The notes under the pieces: model-generated
Told to the model about the DNA's origin: nothing
The model's database searches: none
What the model saw: the letters and a program-made list of their open reading frames with translations, nothing else
Assembly (NCBI GenBank): GCA_904502005.1
Contig: CAJGDC010000011.1
Span: forward strand, 1-41,245
Origin: an uncultured Alistipes sp.
GTDB taxonomy: Bacteria > Bacteroidota > Bacteroidia > Bacteroidales > Rikenellaceae
Direction: 5' to 3'
Length of the DNA stretch: 41,245 bases
Translations under genes and position numbers: made by a program
Shown here: in pieces, positions 29,758 to 37,879 of the stretch
Layout of the letters: each line of letters begins with the position of its first letter
Numbering within the stretch: the stretch's first letter is position 1

Positions 29758-30543
29758 ATGAAAGTGGATAAAGTTACTATTGTCGGCAGCGGTAATGTTG
29801 CCGAGGCATTTGCCAGGGCTCTTAAGGCAGCCTCTATTGAGGTTGTTCAGCTCTTTGCTCGTAACCGTGAGCGAGGAGAGTTTGTTGCATCCCTTGCAGG
29901 TTGTGAGTTCTGCTCAGAGCCTAGCGAACTTAAGGCGGCGGACCTCTATCTCTTGTGTGTCAGCGATAGGGCTATTGCCGAGGTGGCGGCATCACTACCA
30001 TTTAGCAGTGGGGCCATTGTGGCGCATACTGCGGGCTGTGGTACACTTGAGATGTTACCTCAGGGGGTAAATAGGGCGATAATCTATCCATTTCAGACCT
30101 TCTCTGCGGGTCGCGTTGTCGATTTTAGCAAGATTTTTCTCTTTATTGAGGCGGCAGACAGTCAGACCTACGACAAGGCTACTGCCTTTGCAAAGTGCCT
30201 AAGCCAGAATGTTAGAGCAGCCGATGCGGCGTTGCGCGAGAAGATACACCTTACCGGTGTGCTTACATCAAACTTTGTCAATAACATGTATGCCACAGCT
30301 ACTGAGGTGCTTACTGATGCAGCTCTTGATTTTGATGTTATCGCACCTATTATTGCCGAGACGGCTGCCAAAGCTATTGATAGTCGCAACCCATCAAAGG
30401 TGCAGACAGGTCCTGCTGTTAGGGGTGACATTCAGACTCTTGAGCGCCATCGCAAGCTGATTGGCGACAATGAGACACTACGAAAAATGTACGATATAAT
30501 AAGTGAAAATATATGGAGAATAAGAGAAACTTCAAAGAGGTAA
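29758..30543 (+). CDS. Rossmann-fold/DUF2520 protein
   Basis: A 261-residue predicted NAD(P)-binding oxidoreductase-like protein. Residues 5-20, VTIVGSGNVAEAFARALKAA, form the dinucleotide-binding GxGNxA turn like that of pyrroline-5-carboxylate reductase (ProC) and F420-dependent NADP reductases. The C-terminal helical domain (about 130-255), with HLTGVLTSNFVNNMYATATE and TGPAVRGDIQTLERHRKLIG, is the DUF2520 part. The substrate is unknown. The frame is open upstream to an ATG at 29704, but MKVDKVTIVGSGN at 29758 is the natural start. It overlaps the next gene by 31 nt, indicating translational coupling with the KdsC-like phosphatase, a pairing common in Bacteroidales. Confidence 0.9.
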   Translation: MKVDKVTIVGSGNVAEAFARALKAASIEVVQLFARNRERGEFVASLAGCEFCSEPSELKAADLYLLCVSDRAIAEVAASLPFSSGAIVAHTAGCGTLEMLPQGVNRAIIYPFQTFSAGRVVDFSKIFLFIEAADSQTYDKATAFAKCLSQNVRAADAALREKIHLTGVLTSNFVNNMYATATEVLTDAALDFDVIAPIIAETAAKAIDSRNPSKVQTGPAVRGDIQTLERHRKLIGDNETLRKMYDIISENIWRIRETSKR

Positions 30544-31070
30544 TTGCCGATGTTGAGGCATTTATCTTTGATGTAGACGGAGTGATGACCGACGGTAAGA
30601 TTATCCCTATTGAGGGAGATTTTATCCGTTGCTACTATGCTAAAGATGGTTATGCACTTGCCTATGCAGTAAAGCACGGATACAATGTATGCATTATCTC
30701 TGGAGGTTTTGGCAATAATCTTGAGTCTCGCTTGTGCCGATTGGGTATTGAGCATCGCTACTTAGGCTGTATGGACAAGATTGCAGCCCTTGAGGACTTT
30801 GCTGCCAAGACTGGTGTAAACCTCAAAAACGCAATCTATATGGGCGATGATATTCCCGACCTTGAGTGTATGCGCCATGTTGGTATTCCTGTAGCCCCTG
30901 CTGACGCTTGTACCGAGGTGCTTGAGGTGTCACGCTACATCTCTGAGTATAATGGTGGCGCAGGTGCTGTACGCGATATTATCGAGCAGGTGCTGCGCGT
31001 GCAGGGTAAGTGGGCGCTCGACTGCCAGGGTGTAATAGCTTCAGACGCTAATGACACAGCCTCACGATGA
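30513..31070 (+). CDS. kdsC: KdsC-like HAD phosphatase (KDO-8-phosphate phosphatase)
   Basis: HAD-superfamily phosphatase of 185 residues without a cap domain, as in KdsC, which removes phosphate from 3-deoxy-D-manno-octulosonate 8-phosphate in lipopolysaccharide KDO synthesis. Motif I is FDVDGVMTDG at 19-28 (nucleophile Asp20, acid/base Asp22); motif II lies in CIISGG (60-65); motif III/IV is GDDIPDLECM (111-120). KDGYALAYAVKHGY also fits KdsC. The C-terminal about 20 residues beyond RVQGKW are an extension relative to typical members. The start overlaps the DUF2520 gene by 31 nt and the stop overlaps the CYTH gene by 4 nt. The substrate is by family assignment; related phosphatases of other sialic-type sugars look similar. 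Confidence 0.87.
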   Translation: MENKRNFKEVIADVEAFIFDVDGVMTDGKIIPIEGDFIRCYYAKDGYALAYAVKHGYNVCIISGGFGNNLESRLCRLGIEHRYLGCMDKIAALEDFAAKTGVNLKNAIYMGDDIPDLECMRHVGIPVAPADACTEVLEVSRYISEYNGGAGAVRDIIEQVLRVQGKWALDCQGVIASDANDTASR

Positions 31071-31534
31071 AGGAGATTGAGCGTAAATATTTGGTAAACG
31101 ACGACACCTTTATTGCCCAAGCCTATAGCAGTAGTCGCATAGCTCAGGGTTATCTTTGCGCCCGAAGAGTGACAGCAAGGGTGAGAATCTATGGCGACAA
31201 GGGTTTTATCACCTTCAAGGGCAAGAGCAAGGACCGAGGGTTGAGTCGCTTTGAATTTGAGCGCGAGATTCCTATTCGTTGTGCCGAGAGGCTACTCTCT
31301 CGTTGTAGTGGCACTGTGGAGAAGATTCGCCACCTTGTCAATTTTGAGGGCTACACCTGGGAGGTAGACCAATTTACGGGCAAAAATGAAGGACTTGTGG
31401 TTGCCGAGGTGGAGTTAACAAACACAACTGAAAATCCACCCCTACCAGAGTGGGTTTGGACAGAGGTTACTGCGGACTTCCACTACCGCAACTCATACTT
31501 GGCACAAAAGCCATACACAGAGTGGTTTAAGTAA
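31067..31534 (+). CDS. CYTH-domain protein
   Basis: CYTH (CyaB/thiamine triphosphatase) fold, 155 residues. The defining ExExK signature is at the N terminus (MKEIERKYLV: Glu3, Glu5, Lys7), followed by acidic and basic strands of the tunnel: RVTARVRIYGDKGFITFKGK, EFEREIP, KIRHLVNFEGYTWEVDQFTG and VAEVELTN. Bacterial members hydrolyse inorganic tripolyphosphate or similar triphosphates with a divalent metal, and a few are adenylate cyclases; which applies here is not clear. It overlaps the KdsC-like gene by 4 nt (ATGA) and lies 28 nt before the thymidine kinase gene, so all four genes are probably one operon. In many relatives of this operon a Maf-type nucleotide pyrophosphatase follows KdsC; here CYTH takes the place. 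Confidence 0.92.
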   Translation: MKEIERKYLVNDDTFIAQAYSSSRIAQGYLCARRVTARVRIYGDKGFITFKGKSKDRGLSRFEFEREIPIRCAERLLSRCSGTVEKIRHLVNFEGYTWEVDQFTGKNEGLVVAEVELTNTTENPPLPEWVWTEVTADFHYRNSYLAQKPYTEWFK

Positions 31535-31562
31535 TTGACAAATAATAAAAAAGATATAGACT

Positions 31563-32135
31563 ATGTTTTTAGAAAATGCCAGCCAAAAGGGTTGGATTGA
31601 GGTTATCTGCGGCTCGATGTTCTCGGGAAAGACCGAAGAGCTTATTCGCCGTCTTCGTCGCGCAGAGTTTGCACATCTTAAGGTTGAGATTTTCAAGCCT
31701 TGCATCGATGTGCGCTATTCAGAGGACGAGGTTGTCTCTCACAACTCTACAACTATCCGCTCTACTCCGGTAGAGTCATCGCAGAATATTCTGCTTCTGG
31801 CTTCCGATGTAGATGTTGTAGGTATTGACGAGGCTCAATTTTTTGACCGTGGAATTATTGATGTCTGCCGCACACTTGCCGATAGCGGTATTCGTGTAAT
31901 CGTGGCAGGACTTGATATGGACTATCTGGGCAAGCCTTTTGGTCCAATGCCAGACCTTATGGCTACTGCCGAGTATGTAACAAAGGTGCATGCTATATGC
32001 GTTCGCTGTGGTAACTTGGCACACCATTCGCACCGCCTTACCGCAGACAGCGCCCTTGTGATGCTTGGTGAGAAGGATACCTATGAGCCAATTTGTCGCC
32101 ACTGCTTTGCAGAGCTAACCAAAAATGAACAATAA
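31563..32135 (+). CDS. tdk: Thymidine kinase
   Basis: Type II thymidine kinase of 190 residues; phosphorylates thymidine (and deoxyuridine) with ATP in nucleoside salvage. The Walker A loop GSMFSGKT is at 17-24, the Walker B-like DEAQFF at about 88-93, and GLDMDYLGKPFGPMPDLMA is the conserved lasso region. Four zinc-ligand cysteines are present in two pairs, CVRCGN and CRHC. Length and motifs are standard. It follows the CYTH gene by 28 nt and precedes the MoxR gene by 39 nt; I see no terminator in either gap, so the envelope/nucleotide genes and the following Bat operon could be partly joined in transcription. Confidence 0.96.
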   Translation: MFLENASQKGWIEVICGSMFSGKTEELIRRLRRAEFAHLKVEIFKPCIDVRYSEDEVVSHNSTTIRSTPVESSQNILLLASDVDVVGIDEAQFFDRGIIDVCRTLADSGIRVIVAGLDMDYLGKPFGPMPDLMATAEYVTKVHAICVRCGNLAHHSHRLTADSALVMLGEKDTYEPICRHCFAELTKNEQ

Positions 32136-32174
32136 AAAGATAGTAATCTCGTTTATATAGGAAATTATCAAATT

Positions 32175-33173
32175 ATGAGCGAAGTAATAAACATCAAAGA
32201 ACTTAATGAGCGTATTGAGCGAGAGTCGCTCTTTGTAGATACCCTCCGTCAGGAGATGGGTAAGGTTATTGTTGGTCAGAGCCACCTGATAGATACACTT
32301 CTTATCGGTCTGCTCTCTAATGGCCACATTCTTCTTGAGGGTGTGCCAGGTCTTGCTAAGACGCTTGCTATTACCACCCTCGCTAAGGCTGTAGATGCCG
32401 ATTTTTCGCGTATACAGTTCACTCCGGACCTTCTCCCTGCCGATGTTGTGGGTACGCTAATCTACTCGCAGAAGAGCGAGGAGTTTACAGTCCGCAAGGG
32501 TCCTGTATTTGCTAACTTTGTGCTTGCCGATGAGATTAACCGTTCACCGGCAAAGGTGCAGTCAGCTCTCCTTGAGGCTATGCAGGAGCGTCAGGTGACT
32601 ATCGGCGAGAGTACCTACCGCCTACCAGAGCCATTCCTTGTGCTTGCAACTCAGAACCCACTTGAGCAGGAGGGAACCTATCCACTGCCAGAGGCGCAGG
32701 TAGACCGATTTATGCTCAAAGTCAAGATTTCATACCCTAAGAAGTCGGAGGAGAGAGATATTGTTCGCATGAACCTCTCTGGCGCTGGTATGCCAACCCC
32801 AAACAAGATTATCACTCCACAGGATATTGTCCGCGCACGTAAGGTTGTGGAGGATGTCTATATGGACGAGAAGATTGAGAAGTATATCGTCGATATTATC
32901 TTCGCTACTCGTGAGCCTGCAGAGTATAATCTACAGAAGTTGCAGTCTCTTATCGCCTATGGAGGCTCTCCACGTGCGAGCATCTCGCTTGCTAAGGCAG
33001 CGCGCGCTTACGCCTTTATCCGCCGCCGTGGATATGTTATTCCGGAGGATGTGCGTGCCGTATGCCACGACGTGCTTCGCCACCGTATCGGCCTTACTTA
33101 TGAGGCTGAGGCGGAGAATATTACCACCGAGGAGATTATTACAGAGATTCTCAACAACGTTATCGTACCATAA
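32175..33173 (+). CDS. MoxR-family AAA+ ATPase
   Basis: AAA+ ATPase of the MoxR group, 332 residues. Walker A is GVPGLAKT (56-63), Walker B VLADEINR (116-123), followed by the conserved SPAKVQSALLEAMQERQVTI, sensor 1 in ATQNPLEQEGTYPLPEAQVD and the arginine-finger region RFMLK. The C-terminal lid contains GGSPRASISLAKAARA. MoxR proteins act as chaperone-like ATPases with von Willebrand factor A (VWA) partners, three of which (DUF58 and two VWA genes) follow. It is the first gene of the Bat-type operon. Its stop codon overlaps the DUF58 start (TAATG), consistent with stoichiometric translation. Confidence 0.95.
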   Translation: MSEVINIKELNERIERESLFVDTLRQEMGKVIVGQSHLIDTLLIGLLSNGHILLEGVPGLAKTLAITTLAKAVDADFSRIQFTPDLLPADVVGTLIYSQKSEEFTVRKGPVFANFVLADEINRSPAKVQSALLEAMQERQVTIGESTYRLPEPFLVLATQNPLEQEGTYPLPEAQVDRFMLKVKISYPKKSEERDIVRMNLSGAGMPTPNKIITPQDIVRARKVVEDVYMDEKIEKYIVDIIFATREPAEYNLQKLQSLIAYGGSPRASISLAKAARAYAFIRRRGYVIPEDVRAVCHDVLRHRIGLTYEAEAENITTEEIITEILNNVIVP

Positions 33174-34057
33174 TGAATCAGAGCGAAAGCGATATTCTGA
33201 AGAGGGTCCGAAAGATAGAGATTAAGACCCGAGGCTTGTCGAATGAGATATTCGCAGGAAAGTATCATACGGCATTCAAGGGACGCGGTATGTCCTTTGC
33301 CGAGGTGCGCGAGTATCGTATTGGCGACGATGTCAGAGATATCGATTGGAATGTAACAGCTCGCTCAGCCTCTCCACACATCAAGATTTATGAGGAGGAG
33401 CGTGAGCTTACGATGATGCTTGTTGTCGATGTCAGTGGCTCAGGTAAGTTCGGCACTACGGAGCAGACCAAGCGTAATATGATTACTGAGGTTGCCGCAG
33501 TGCTCGCCTTTTCAGCAGCTCAGACGGGCGATAAGGTGGGTTGTATATTCTTCTCTGACAAGGTTGAGAAGTTTATCCCGCCAAAGAAGGGCAGAAGCCA
33601 TATTCTGATGATTATCCGCTCGCTTATTGAGTTTACACCAACCTCTGACGGCACAGCCCTCTCGGAGGCGGTGCGCTACATGACCAATGTCAATAAAAAG
33701 CACTGTACCGCCTTTGTGCTCTCCGATTTTATAATTCCAAAGCGCGACATGGAGCCTTTTGAGGATGCGCTGAAGATTGCCACCTCACGCCACGATGTTG
33801 TCGCTATACGAGTTACAGACCCTCGCGACAAGGTTCTGCCCGATGTGGGCATAATCGAGATGCGCGATGCCGAGAGCGGAGAGAAGATGTGGATTGATAG
33901 CTCTTCAGCCGCCGTGCGCAACTTCTTTGCTGAGCAATATAACCAGCGTGAGCAGGCGACAAACACCCTGCTTAAACATAACCGCATAGATACAGCCGAC
34001 CTTACAACAGATGCTGACTATGTTGCCGAACTGATAAAACTCTTCAAAAAGAGATGA
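33173..34057 (+). CDS. DUF58 protein (VWA-like partner of MoxR)
   Basis: A 294-residue soluble DUF58 protein with an embedded VWA-like domain. The family signature GRGMSFAEVREYRIGDDVRD then IDWNVTARS lies at about 41-68, followed by KIYEEERELTMMLVVDVSGS, a MIDAS-like DxSxS that here ends in Gly (DVSGSG). Further VWA strands include VGCIFFSDKVEKFIPPKKGR and AFVLSDFI. DUF58 genes almost always sit next to moxR; known or proposed roles concern envelope stress and assembly of complexes. It overlaps both neighbours: one nt shared with moxR and ATGA with the next gene. There is no signal peptide, so it is cytoplasmic. Confidence 0.93.
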   Translation: MNQSESDILKRVRKIEIKTRGLSNEIFAGKYHTAFKGRGMSFAEVREYRIGDDVRDIDWNVTARSASPHIKIYEEERELTMMLVVDVSGSGKFGTTEQTKRNMITEVAAVLAFSAAQTGDKVGCIFFSDKVEKFIPPKKGRSHILMIIRSLIEFTPTSDGTALSEAVRYMTNVNKKHCTAFVLSDFIIPKRDMEPFEDALKIATSRHDVVAIRVTDPRDKVLPDVGIIEMRDAESGEKMWIDSSSAAVRNFFAEQYNQREQATNTLLKHNRIDTADLTTDADYVAELIKLFKKR

Positions 34058-35055
34058 TTACACGAGTTAAACATATCTTGACTCTGCTCTTCGCATGTGC
34101 CTCATTTAACATTATGGCACAGAGCGTTACACCAACAGTCAAGGCATATATTGAGCCAGATAGCATACTTATCGGCGACCGCTTTACCCTTACTATTGAT
34201 GTTGAGAAGGATCAGGTGCAGAGCCTCTTCTTCCCAGCCTTTAGCATGGGCGAGCAACCTGCTGCAGAGGATGGTATGCCTCAATTTGGAACGGTAGAGT
34301 GTCTTGAGGACCATCCAGTAGATACACTTGAGCGCAAGGGTCGTCGCCTTTTACTTCGCAAGCGATATACCCTTACGGCATTTGATGAAGGAGTCTATAA
34401 TATGGGACGTCCGAGTGTTCTATATGCCGATAAGAATATTGTTGATACTCTCTATGGCGTCAAAGATTCGCTACTTGTTGTGGTTAATACATTCAAGATT
34501 GACTCTACGGCGATGTTGTGCGACATTAAGCCTGTCAAGACTCTCCCATTCAAGTTTGGTGAAATATCGGGTTATCTGACCATTTTACTTGCGATTTTGG
34601 CTATACTTGCTCTGGCAGTCTACCTGCTTGCCCGCTACCTCGCAAAGCGCGGTAAGAAGATTTCCGACCTCTTTAAGCCCGAGCCACCACTGCCGCCGCA
34701 TATCGTTGCAATTACCGCTTTGGAGAATCTGCAAAACCAGAAGCTATGGCAGAATAATCGCCACAAGGAGTACTACTCTGCCCTCTCTGAGATTGTCCGC
34801 ACATATCTTGATGGCCGTTTTGGTGTGGGAGCGATGGAGATGTCTACCGACGAGATTGTAGAGGCTATTAAGGAGATTGATTTGCCACAGAAGAGTGTAA
34901 TGGATTTGGTAAGTGTGCTGCGAGATGCCGACCTTGTAAAGTTCGCTAAGGCTATTTTTGAGGCTTCGGAGAATGAGAGTGCATATAGCAAAATCTACTA
35001 CTTTGTTGAGGAGACCAAACCGGTTGAAGAGTTAGAAGAGGAGGAGGTAAAGTGA
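34054..35055 (+). CDS. Membrane protein of the Bat operon (DUF4381/BatD-like)
   Basis: A 333-residue exported, single-pass membrane protein. A signal peptide (MITRVKHILTLLFACASFNIMA then Q) precedes a periplasmic beta-rich domain (about 24-160) with AYIEPDSILIGDRFTLTIDV, like the N-terminal repeat of oxygen-tolerance BatD proteins. A membrane helix at about 173-195 (LTILLAILAILALAVYLLAR) is followed by a cytoplasmic helical domain with NNRHKEYYSALSEIVRTYLD and MSTDEI, typical of DUF4381-like proteins of this operon. The C terminus is acidic (VEELEEEEVK). The stop overlaps the next ATG (TGATG). It probably presents a periplasmic domain and ties it to the VWA/MoxR proteins. The exact family label is uncertain; position and topology are clear. 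Confidence 0.8.
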   Translation: MITRVKHILTLLFACASFNIMAQSVTPTVKAYIEPDSILIGDRFTLTIDVEKDQVQSLFFPAFSMGEQPAAEDGMPQFGTVECLEDHPVDTLERKGRRLLLRKRYTLTAFDEGVYNMGRPSVLYADKNIVDTLYGVKDSLLVVVNTFKIDSTAMLCDIKPVKTLPFKFGEISGYLTILLAILAILALAVYLLARYLAKRGKKISDLFKPEPPLPPHIVAITALENLQNQKLWQNNRHKEYYSALSEIVRTYLDGRFGVGAMEMSTDEIVEAIKEIDLPQKSVMDLVSVLRDADLVKFAKAIFEASENESAYSKIYYFVEETKPVEELEEEEVK

Positions 35056-35804
35056 TGAAACAGAGAATTTTAACCATATTAACCCTTTTTGTTGCTCTTC
35101 TAGTGTCGGGAGAGGTTATGGCACAGAAGATGCCAGAGCGTCGCCTTGTGCGCAAGGGTAATCGTCAGTATGAGCGTGGAGATTATGACAATAGTATTGA
35201 CAACTACTCACGCGCTCTGCTCAAGGACCCAAAGTGTTTTGAGGCCAAGTTTAACACCGCAAACGTTCAGTTTCGCAAGGCCCTTGCCGATAGTACTCAG
35301 CTGGATGTAAAGATGGTTGAGAAGGCAGAGCAGACACTTCGCAAGCTTGCTCAAGACTCCACTCGCACTGAAATCGAGCGTGCCGATATTGCATATAATT
35401 TAGGAAATAGCCTATTTATGCAGCAGAAATTCAAGGAGGCACTTGTTAGCTATCGTGATGCTATGCGACTAAATCCAGACGATAAAGATGCTAAATATAA
35501 CTATGCCCTGACAAAGGAGATGCTCAAGCAGCAGCAGAATCAACAACAGCAACAGCAGCAAGACCAAAATCAGGACAATCAGAATCAAGAGAATCAGGAG
35601 CAGGAGCAAAATCAAGATAATCAACAAGATAAACAAGACCAGCAGGATAAACAAGACAAACAAAATCAGCAACCTCAGGAGCAGCAAATCTCTGAGCAGG
35701 AGCAGCAGGCTATGCTTGAGGCTATACAAGCTCAGGAGGATAAGACCCAAGAGAAGCTAAAAGAGAAGCAGGGTGTTATTATCCGCGGTGGTAAGAATTG
35801 GTAG
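35055..35804 (+). CDS. batC: BatC-like TPR protein with Gln-rich tail
   Basis: A 249-residue protein with a signal peptide (MKQRILTILTLFVALLVSGE then VMAQK). Tetratricopeptide units occupy about 30-155: KGNRQYERGDYDNSIDNYSR then ALLKDPKCFEAKFNTANVQF, and later ADIAYNLGNSLFMQQKFKEA then LVSYRDAMRLNPDDKDAKYN. The next 75 residues are very rich in Gln, Asn, Asp and Glu, encoded by CAG/CAA runs at about 35527-35690, and the protein ends GVIIRGGKNW. This is the layout of BatC of the Bacteroides aerotolerance operon, likely a periplasmic scaffold. It is read from ATG 35055, sharing TGATG with the upstream stop, rather than from the in-frame GTG at 35052. Here it lies before the two VWA genes, not after them. 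Confidence 0.85.
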   Translation: MKQRILTILTLFVALLVSGEVMAQKMPERRLVRKGNRQYERGDYDNSIDNYSRALLKDPKCFEAKFNTANVQFRKALADSTQLDVKMVEKAEQTLRKLAQDSTRTEIERADIAYNLGNSLFMQQKFKEALVSYRDAMRLNPDDKDAKYNYALTKEMLKQQQNQQQQQQQDQNQDNQNQENQEQEQNQDNQQDKQDQQDKQDKQNQQPQEQQISEQEQQAMLEAIQAQEDKTQEKLKEKQGVIIRGGKNW

Positions 35805-35833
35805 TCGAATTATTGGATAAATAAACATTAGAG

Positions 35834-35867
35834 AGCTAATGGCAAATAGCCAATAGCTAATAGCTAA
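35834..35867. repeat. Short degenerate AGCTAAT-type repeat before batA
   Basis: The 66-bp gap between batC and batA ends in AGCTAAT, AGCCAAT, AGCTAAT, AGCTAA in close order just before the ATG at 35871. It may be a slippage-prone low-complexity leader; no SD-like sequence is seen there. Confidence 0.6.
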
Positions 35868-35870
35868 ATT

Positions 35871-36860
35871 ATGGAGTTTGCACAACCTAAAATATTGTGG
35901 TTTTTACTACTTCTTGTGCCACTTATTGCCTACTATATCTACCGCAATAGGCAGGGTGGAGCAGCAATTATAGTCTCAACAACCCAGAGTCTTAGGCGTG
36001 CGCCAAAGAGCTGGCGATACTATTTGCGTCACATCCCTTTTGCGTTACGTTGCACCGCTCTGACTCTTATTGTGGTGGCTATAGCACGCCCGCAGAGCGC
36101 CGAGCACTACACCAACACCACTACCGAGGGTATAGATATTGTGCTTGCAGTCGATGTCTCAACATCTATGCTTGCCAAGGACTTTACGCCCGACCGACTC
36201 AGTGTTGCCAAGGATGTGGCCGCAGATTTTATTAGCGACCGCACGGGCGACAGAATAGGCCTTGTAGTCTTTGCAGGTGAGTCATTTACACAGTCACCAC
36301 TTACTACAGACCAGAGTTCGCTTCAAACCATGATTAACCGCATCCGCAGCGGCGTGATTGATGACGGAACAGCAATCGGTAACGGACTTGCAACCTCTAT
36401 CAATCGTCTGCGCGAGAGTGATGCCAAGAGTAAGGTTGTCATCCTTCTCACTGACGGTGTGAACAACCGCGGTGAGATTTCACCACTCACAGCGGCACAG
36501 ATTGCTAAAGACTTGGGTATCAAGGTCTACACCATCGGCATTGGTAAGCAGGGAACTGCTCCATATCCACTCTTTGACGAGCGTGGCAGAGAGATGGATG
36601 TTGTGGAGATGAAGGTTGAGATTGACGAGAAGATTCTGCGCGAGATTGCCTCACTCACGGGTGGCGAGTATTTCCGTGCCACCAATAAGCAGACCCTTAT
36701 GGCGGTCTACGAGAAGATTAACACCCTCGAGAAGAGTACTGTAGAGATTGAGAACAGAACCCTTCTGCACGAGCAGTATCTTATCTTTGTACTATGGGCT
36801 TTGGCAGCTCTGTTGCTTGAGTTTATAATTGAGAGAATTGTTCTTAAACGCATACCATAA
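35871..36860 (+). CDS. batA: BatA-like VWA-domain membrane protein
   Basis: Inner-membrane protein of 329 residues. Two N-terminal hydrophobic helices (about 8-24 and 55-72) and one C-terminal helix (about 303-322) flank a VWA domain (about 88-290). The metal-ion-dependent adhesion site begins DVSTSM (Asp95, Ser97, Ser99), with TDGVNNRGEIS carrying the later MIDAS Asp. Two VWA genes in tandem after moxR/DUF58 mark the Bat (Bacteroides aerotolerance) operon; BatA-type proteins were first linked to oxygen tolerance in B. fragilis, and a broader envelope-stress role has been proposed. The stop TAA overlaps the batB ATG (TAATG). Confidence 0.92.
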   Translation: MEFAQPKILWFLLLLVPLIAYYIYRNRQGGAAIIVSTTQSLRRAPKSWRYYLRHIPFALRCTALTLIVVAIARPQSAEHYTNTTTEGIDIVLAVDVSTSMLAKDFTPDRLSVAKDVAADFISDRTGDRIGLVVFAGESFTQSPLTTDQSSLQTMINRIRSGVIDDGTAIGNGLATSINRLRESDAKSKVVILLTDGVNNRGEISPLTAAQIAKDLGIKVYTIGIGKQGTAPYPLFDERGREMDVVEMKVEIDEKILREIASLTGGEYFRATNKQTLMAVYEKINTLEKSTVEIENRTLLHEQYLIFVLWALAALLLEFIIERIVLKRIP

Positions 36861-37876
36861 TGTTTCAGTTTGCAAATCCACATATACTATACCTACTGCT
36901 TATCATCCCGGTGATGATAGCTGCACTGACGCTTGTTGCCCTTCTTCGCAAGCGTAACCTTGCAAAGTTTGGTAATCTTGAGCTTATAAAGAGCCTAATG
37001 CCAGAGGTATCAACGTGGCGAATAAAGAGCAAGAGCGCACTCTTTCTGCTCGCTGTTACAGCTGTAATCTTCGCCGCAGCACGACCACAATTTGGCTCTA
37101 AACTTCGCGAACAAAAGAGTACGGGCATAGAGATGATGCTGGTTGTCGATGTCTCAAATTCGATGCTCGCCGAGGATTTTGCCCCTAACCGTCTGGACCG
37201 CACAAGGTATGCTATAGATAAACTCTTCGCATCAATGAATCAGGACCGTGTAGGTATGGTTGTCTTTGCCGGCGAGTCTAAGGTTCAGCTTCCAATTACA
37301 TCTGACTACCGCATGGCGCGTAGCTTTACCAAGCGACTCTCGCCAGAGCTTGTGCAGGTACAAGGAACCGAGATTGGTCAGGCGCTAACACTTGCGTCGC
37401 TATCCTTCTCAAACAATCGCGACGCCGGTCGTGTTATTATCCTTATAACCGATGGAGAGACACACGACAACACAGCCCTTGATGCGGCACAACGCGCAGC
37501 CGAGCAGGGCATTCGCATCTACGCCGTGGGTATCGGTACCCCTGATGGCGCCCCTGTAAAGGTAAACGGCGAGTGGTTAAAAGATGAAAAGGATGAGATG
37601 GTTGTCAGCCGACTTAACGAGGAGCTTCTTCAGCAAATCACCGCTGCTACTGGTGGTGGATATATTCGCGCCACAAATGCCGCCTTTGGTTTGGATGAGA
37701 TTGTTAATGAAATTGAGAAAATTGAGCAGGGAGAGCTTACAACACTCAGCTTTGAGGAGTATAACGAGCAGTTCCAGTGGATTCTTGCCGTGGCGGCTGT
37801 TCTGCTTCTACTCGAATCGCTACTTCTCAGCCGTCGCAATCCACGCCTAAAGCGATTCAACATCTTCCGCGAGTAG
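36860..37876 (+). CDS. batB: BatB-like VWA-domain membrane protein
   Basis: Inner-membrane VWA protein of 338 residues, a paralogue of the gene before it. It has the same plan: two N-terminal helices (about 9-28 and 58-73), a VWA domain with MIDAS DVSNSM (Asp97, Ser99, Ser101) followed by LAEDFAPNRLDRTRYAIDKL, TDGETHDN as the later MIDAS element, and a C-terminal helix (about 308-326, WILAVAAVLLLLESLLL). VFAGESKVQLPITSDY resembles the equivalent in BatA (VFAGESFTQSPLTTD). In B. fragilis batC, batD and batE follow; here batC precedes and a mannitol-1-phosphate dehydrogenase gene starts 3 nt after the stop, so no batD or batE follows. Confidence 0.92.
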   Translation: MFQFANPHILYLLLIIPVMIAALTLVALLRKRNLAKFGNLELIKSLMPEVSTWRIKSKSALFLLAVTAVIFAAARPQFGSKLREQKSTGIEMMLVVDVSNSMLAEDFAPNRLDRTRYAIDKLFASMNQDRVGMVVFAGESKVQLPITSDYRMARSFTKRLSPELVQVQGTEIGQALTLASLSFSNNRDAGRVIILITDGETHDNTALDAAQRAAEQGIRIYAVGIGTPDGAPVKVNGEWLKDEKDEMVVSRLNEELLQQITAATGGGYIRATNAAFGLDEIVNEIEKIEQGELTTLSFEEYNEQFQWILAVAAVLLLLESLLLSRRNPRLKRFNIFRE

Positions 37877-37879
37877 GCT

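Noticed and set aside
35469..35750. Leu/Ile-rich open frame opposite batC.
   Set aside because: It is the complement of the Gln/Asn-rich CAG/CAA tract of batC; apparent hydrophobicity is an artefact of that composition.
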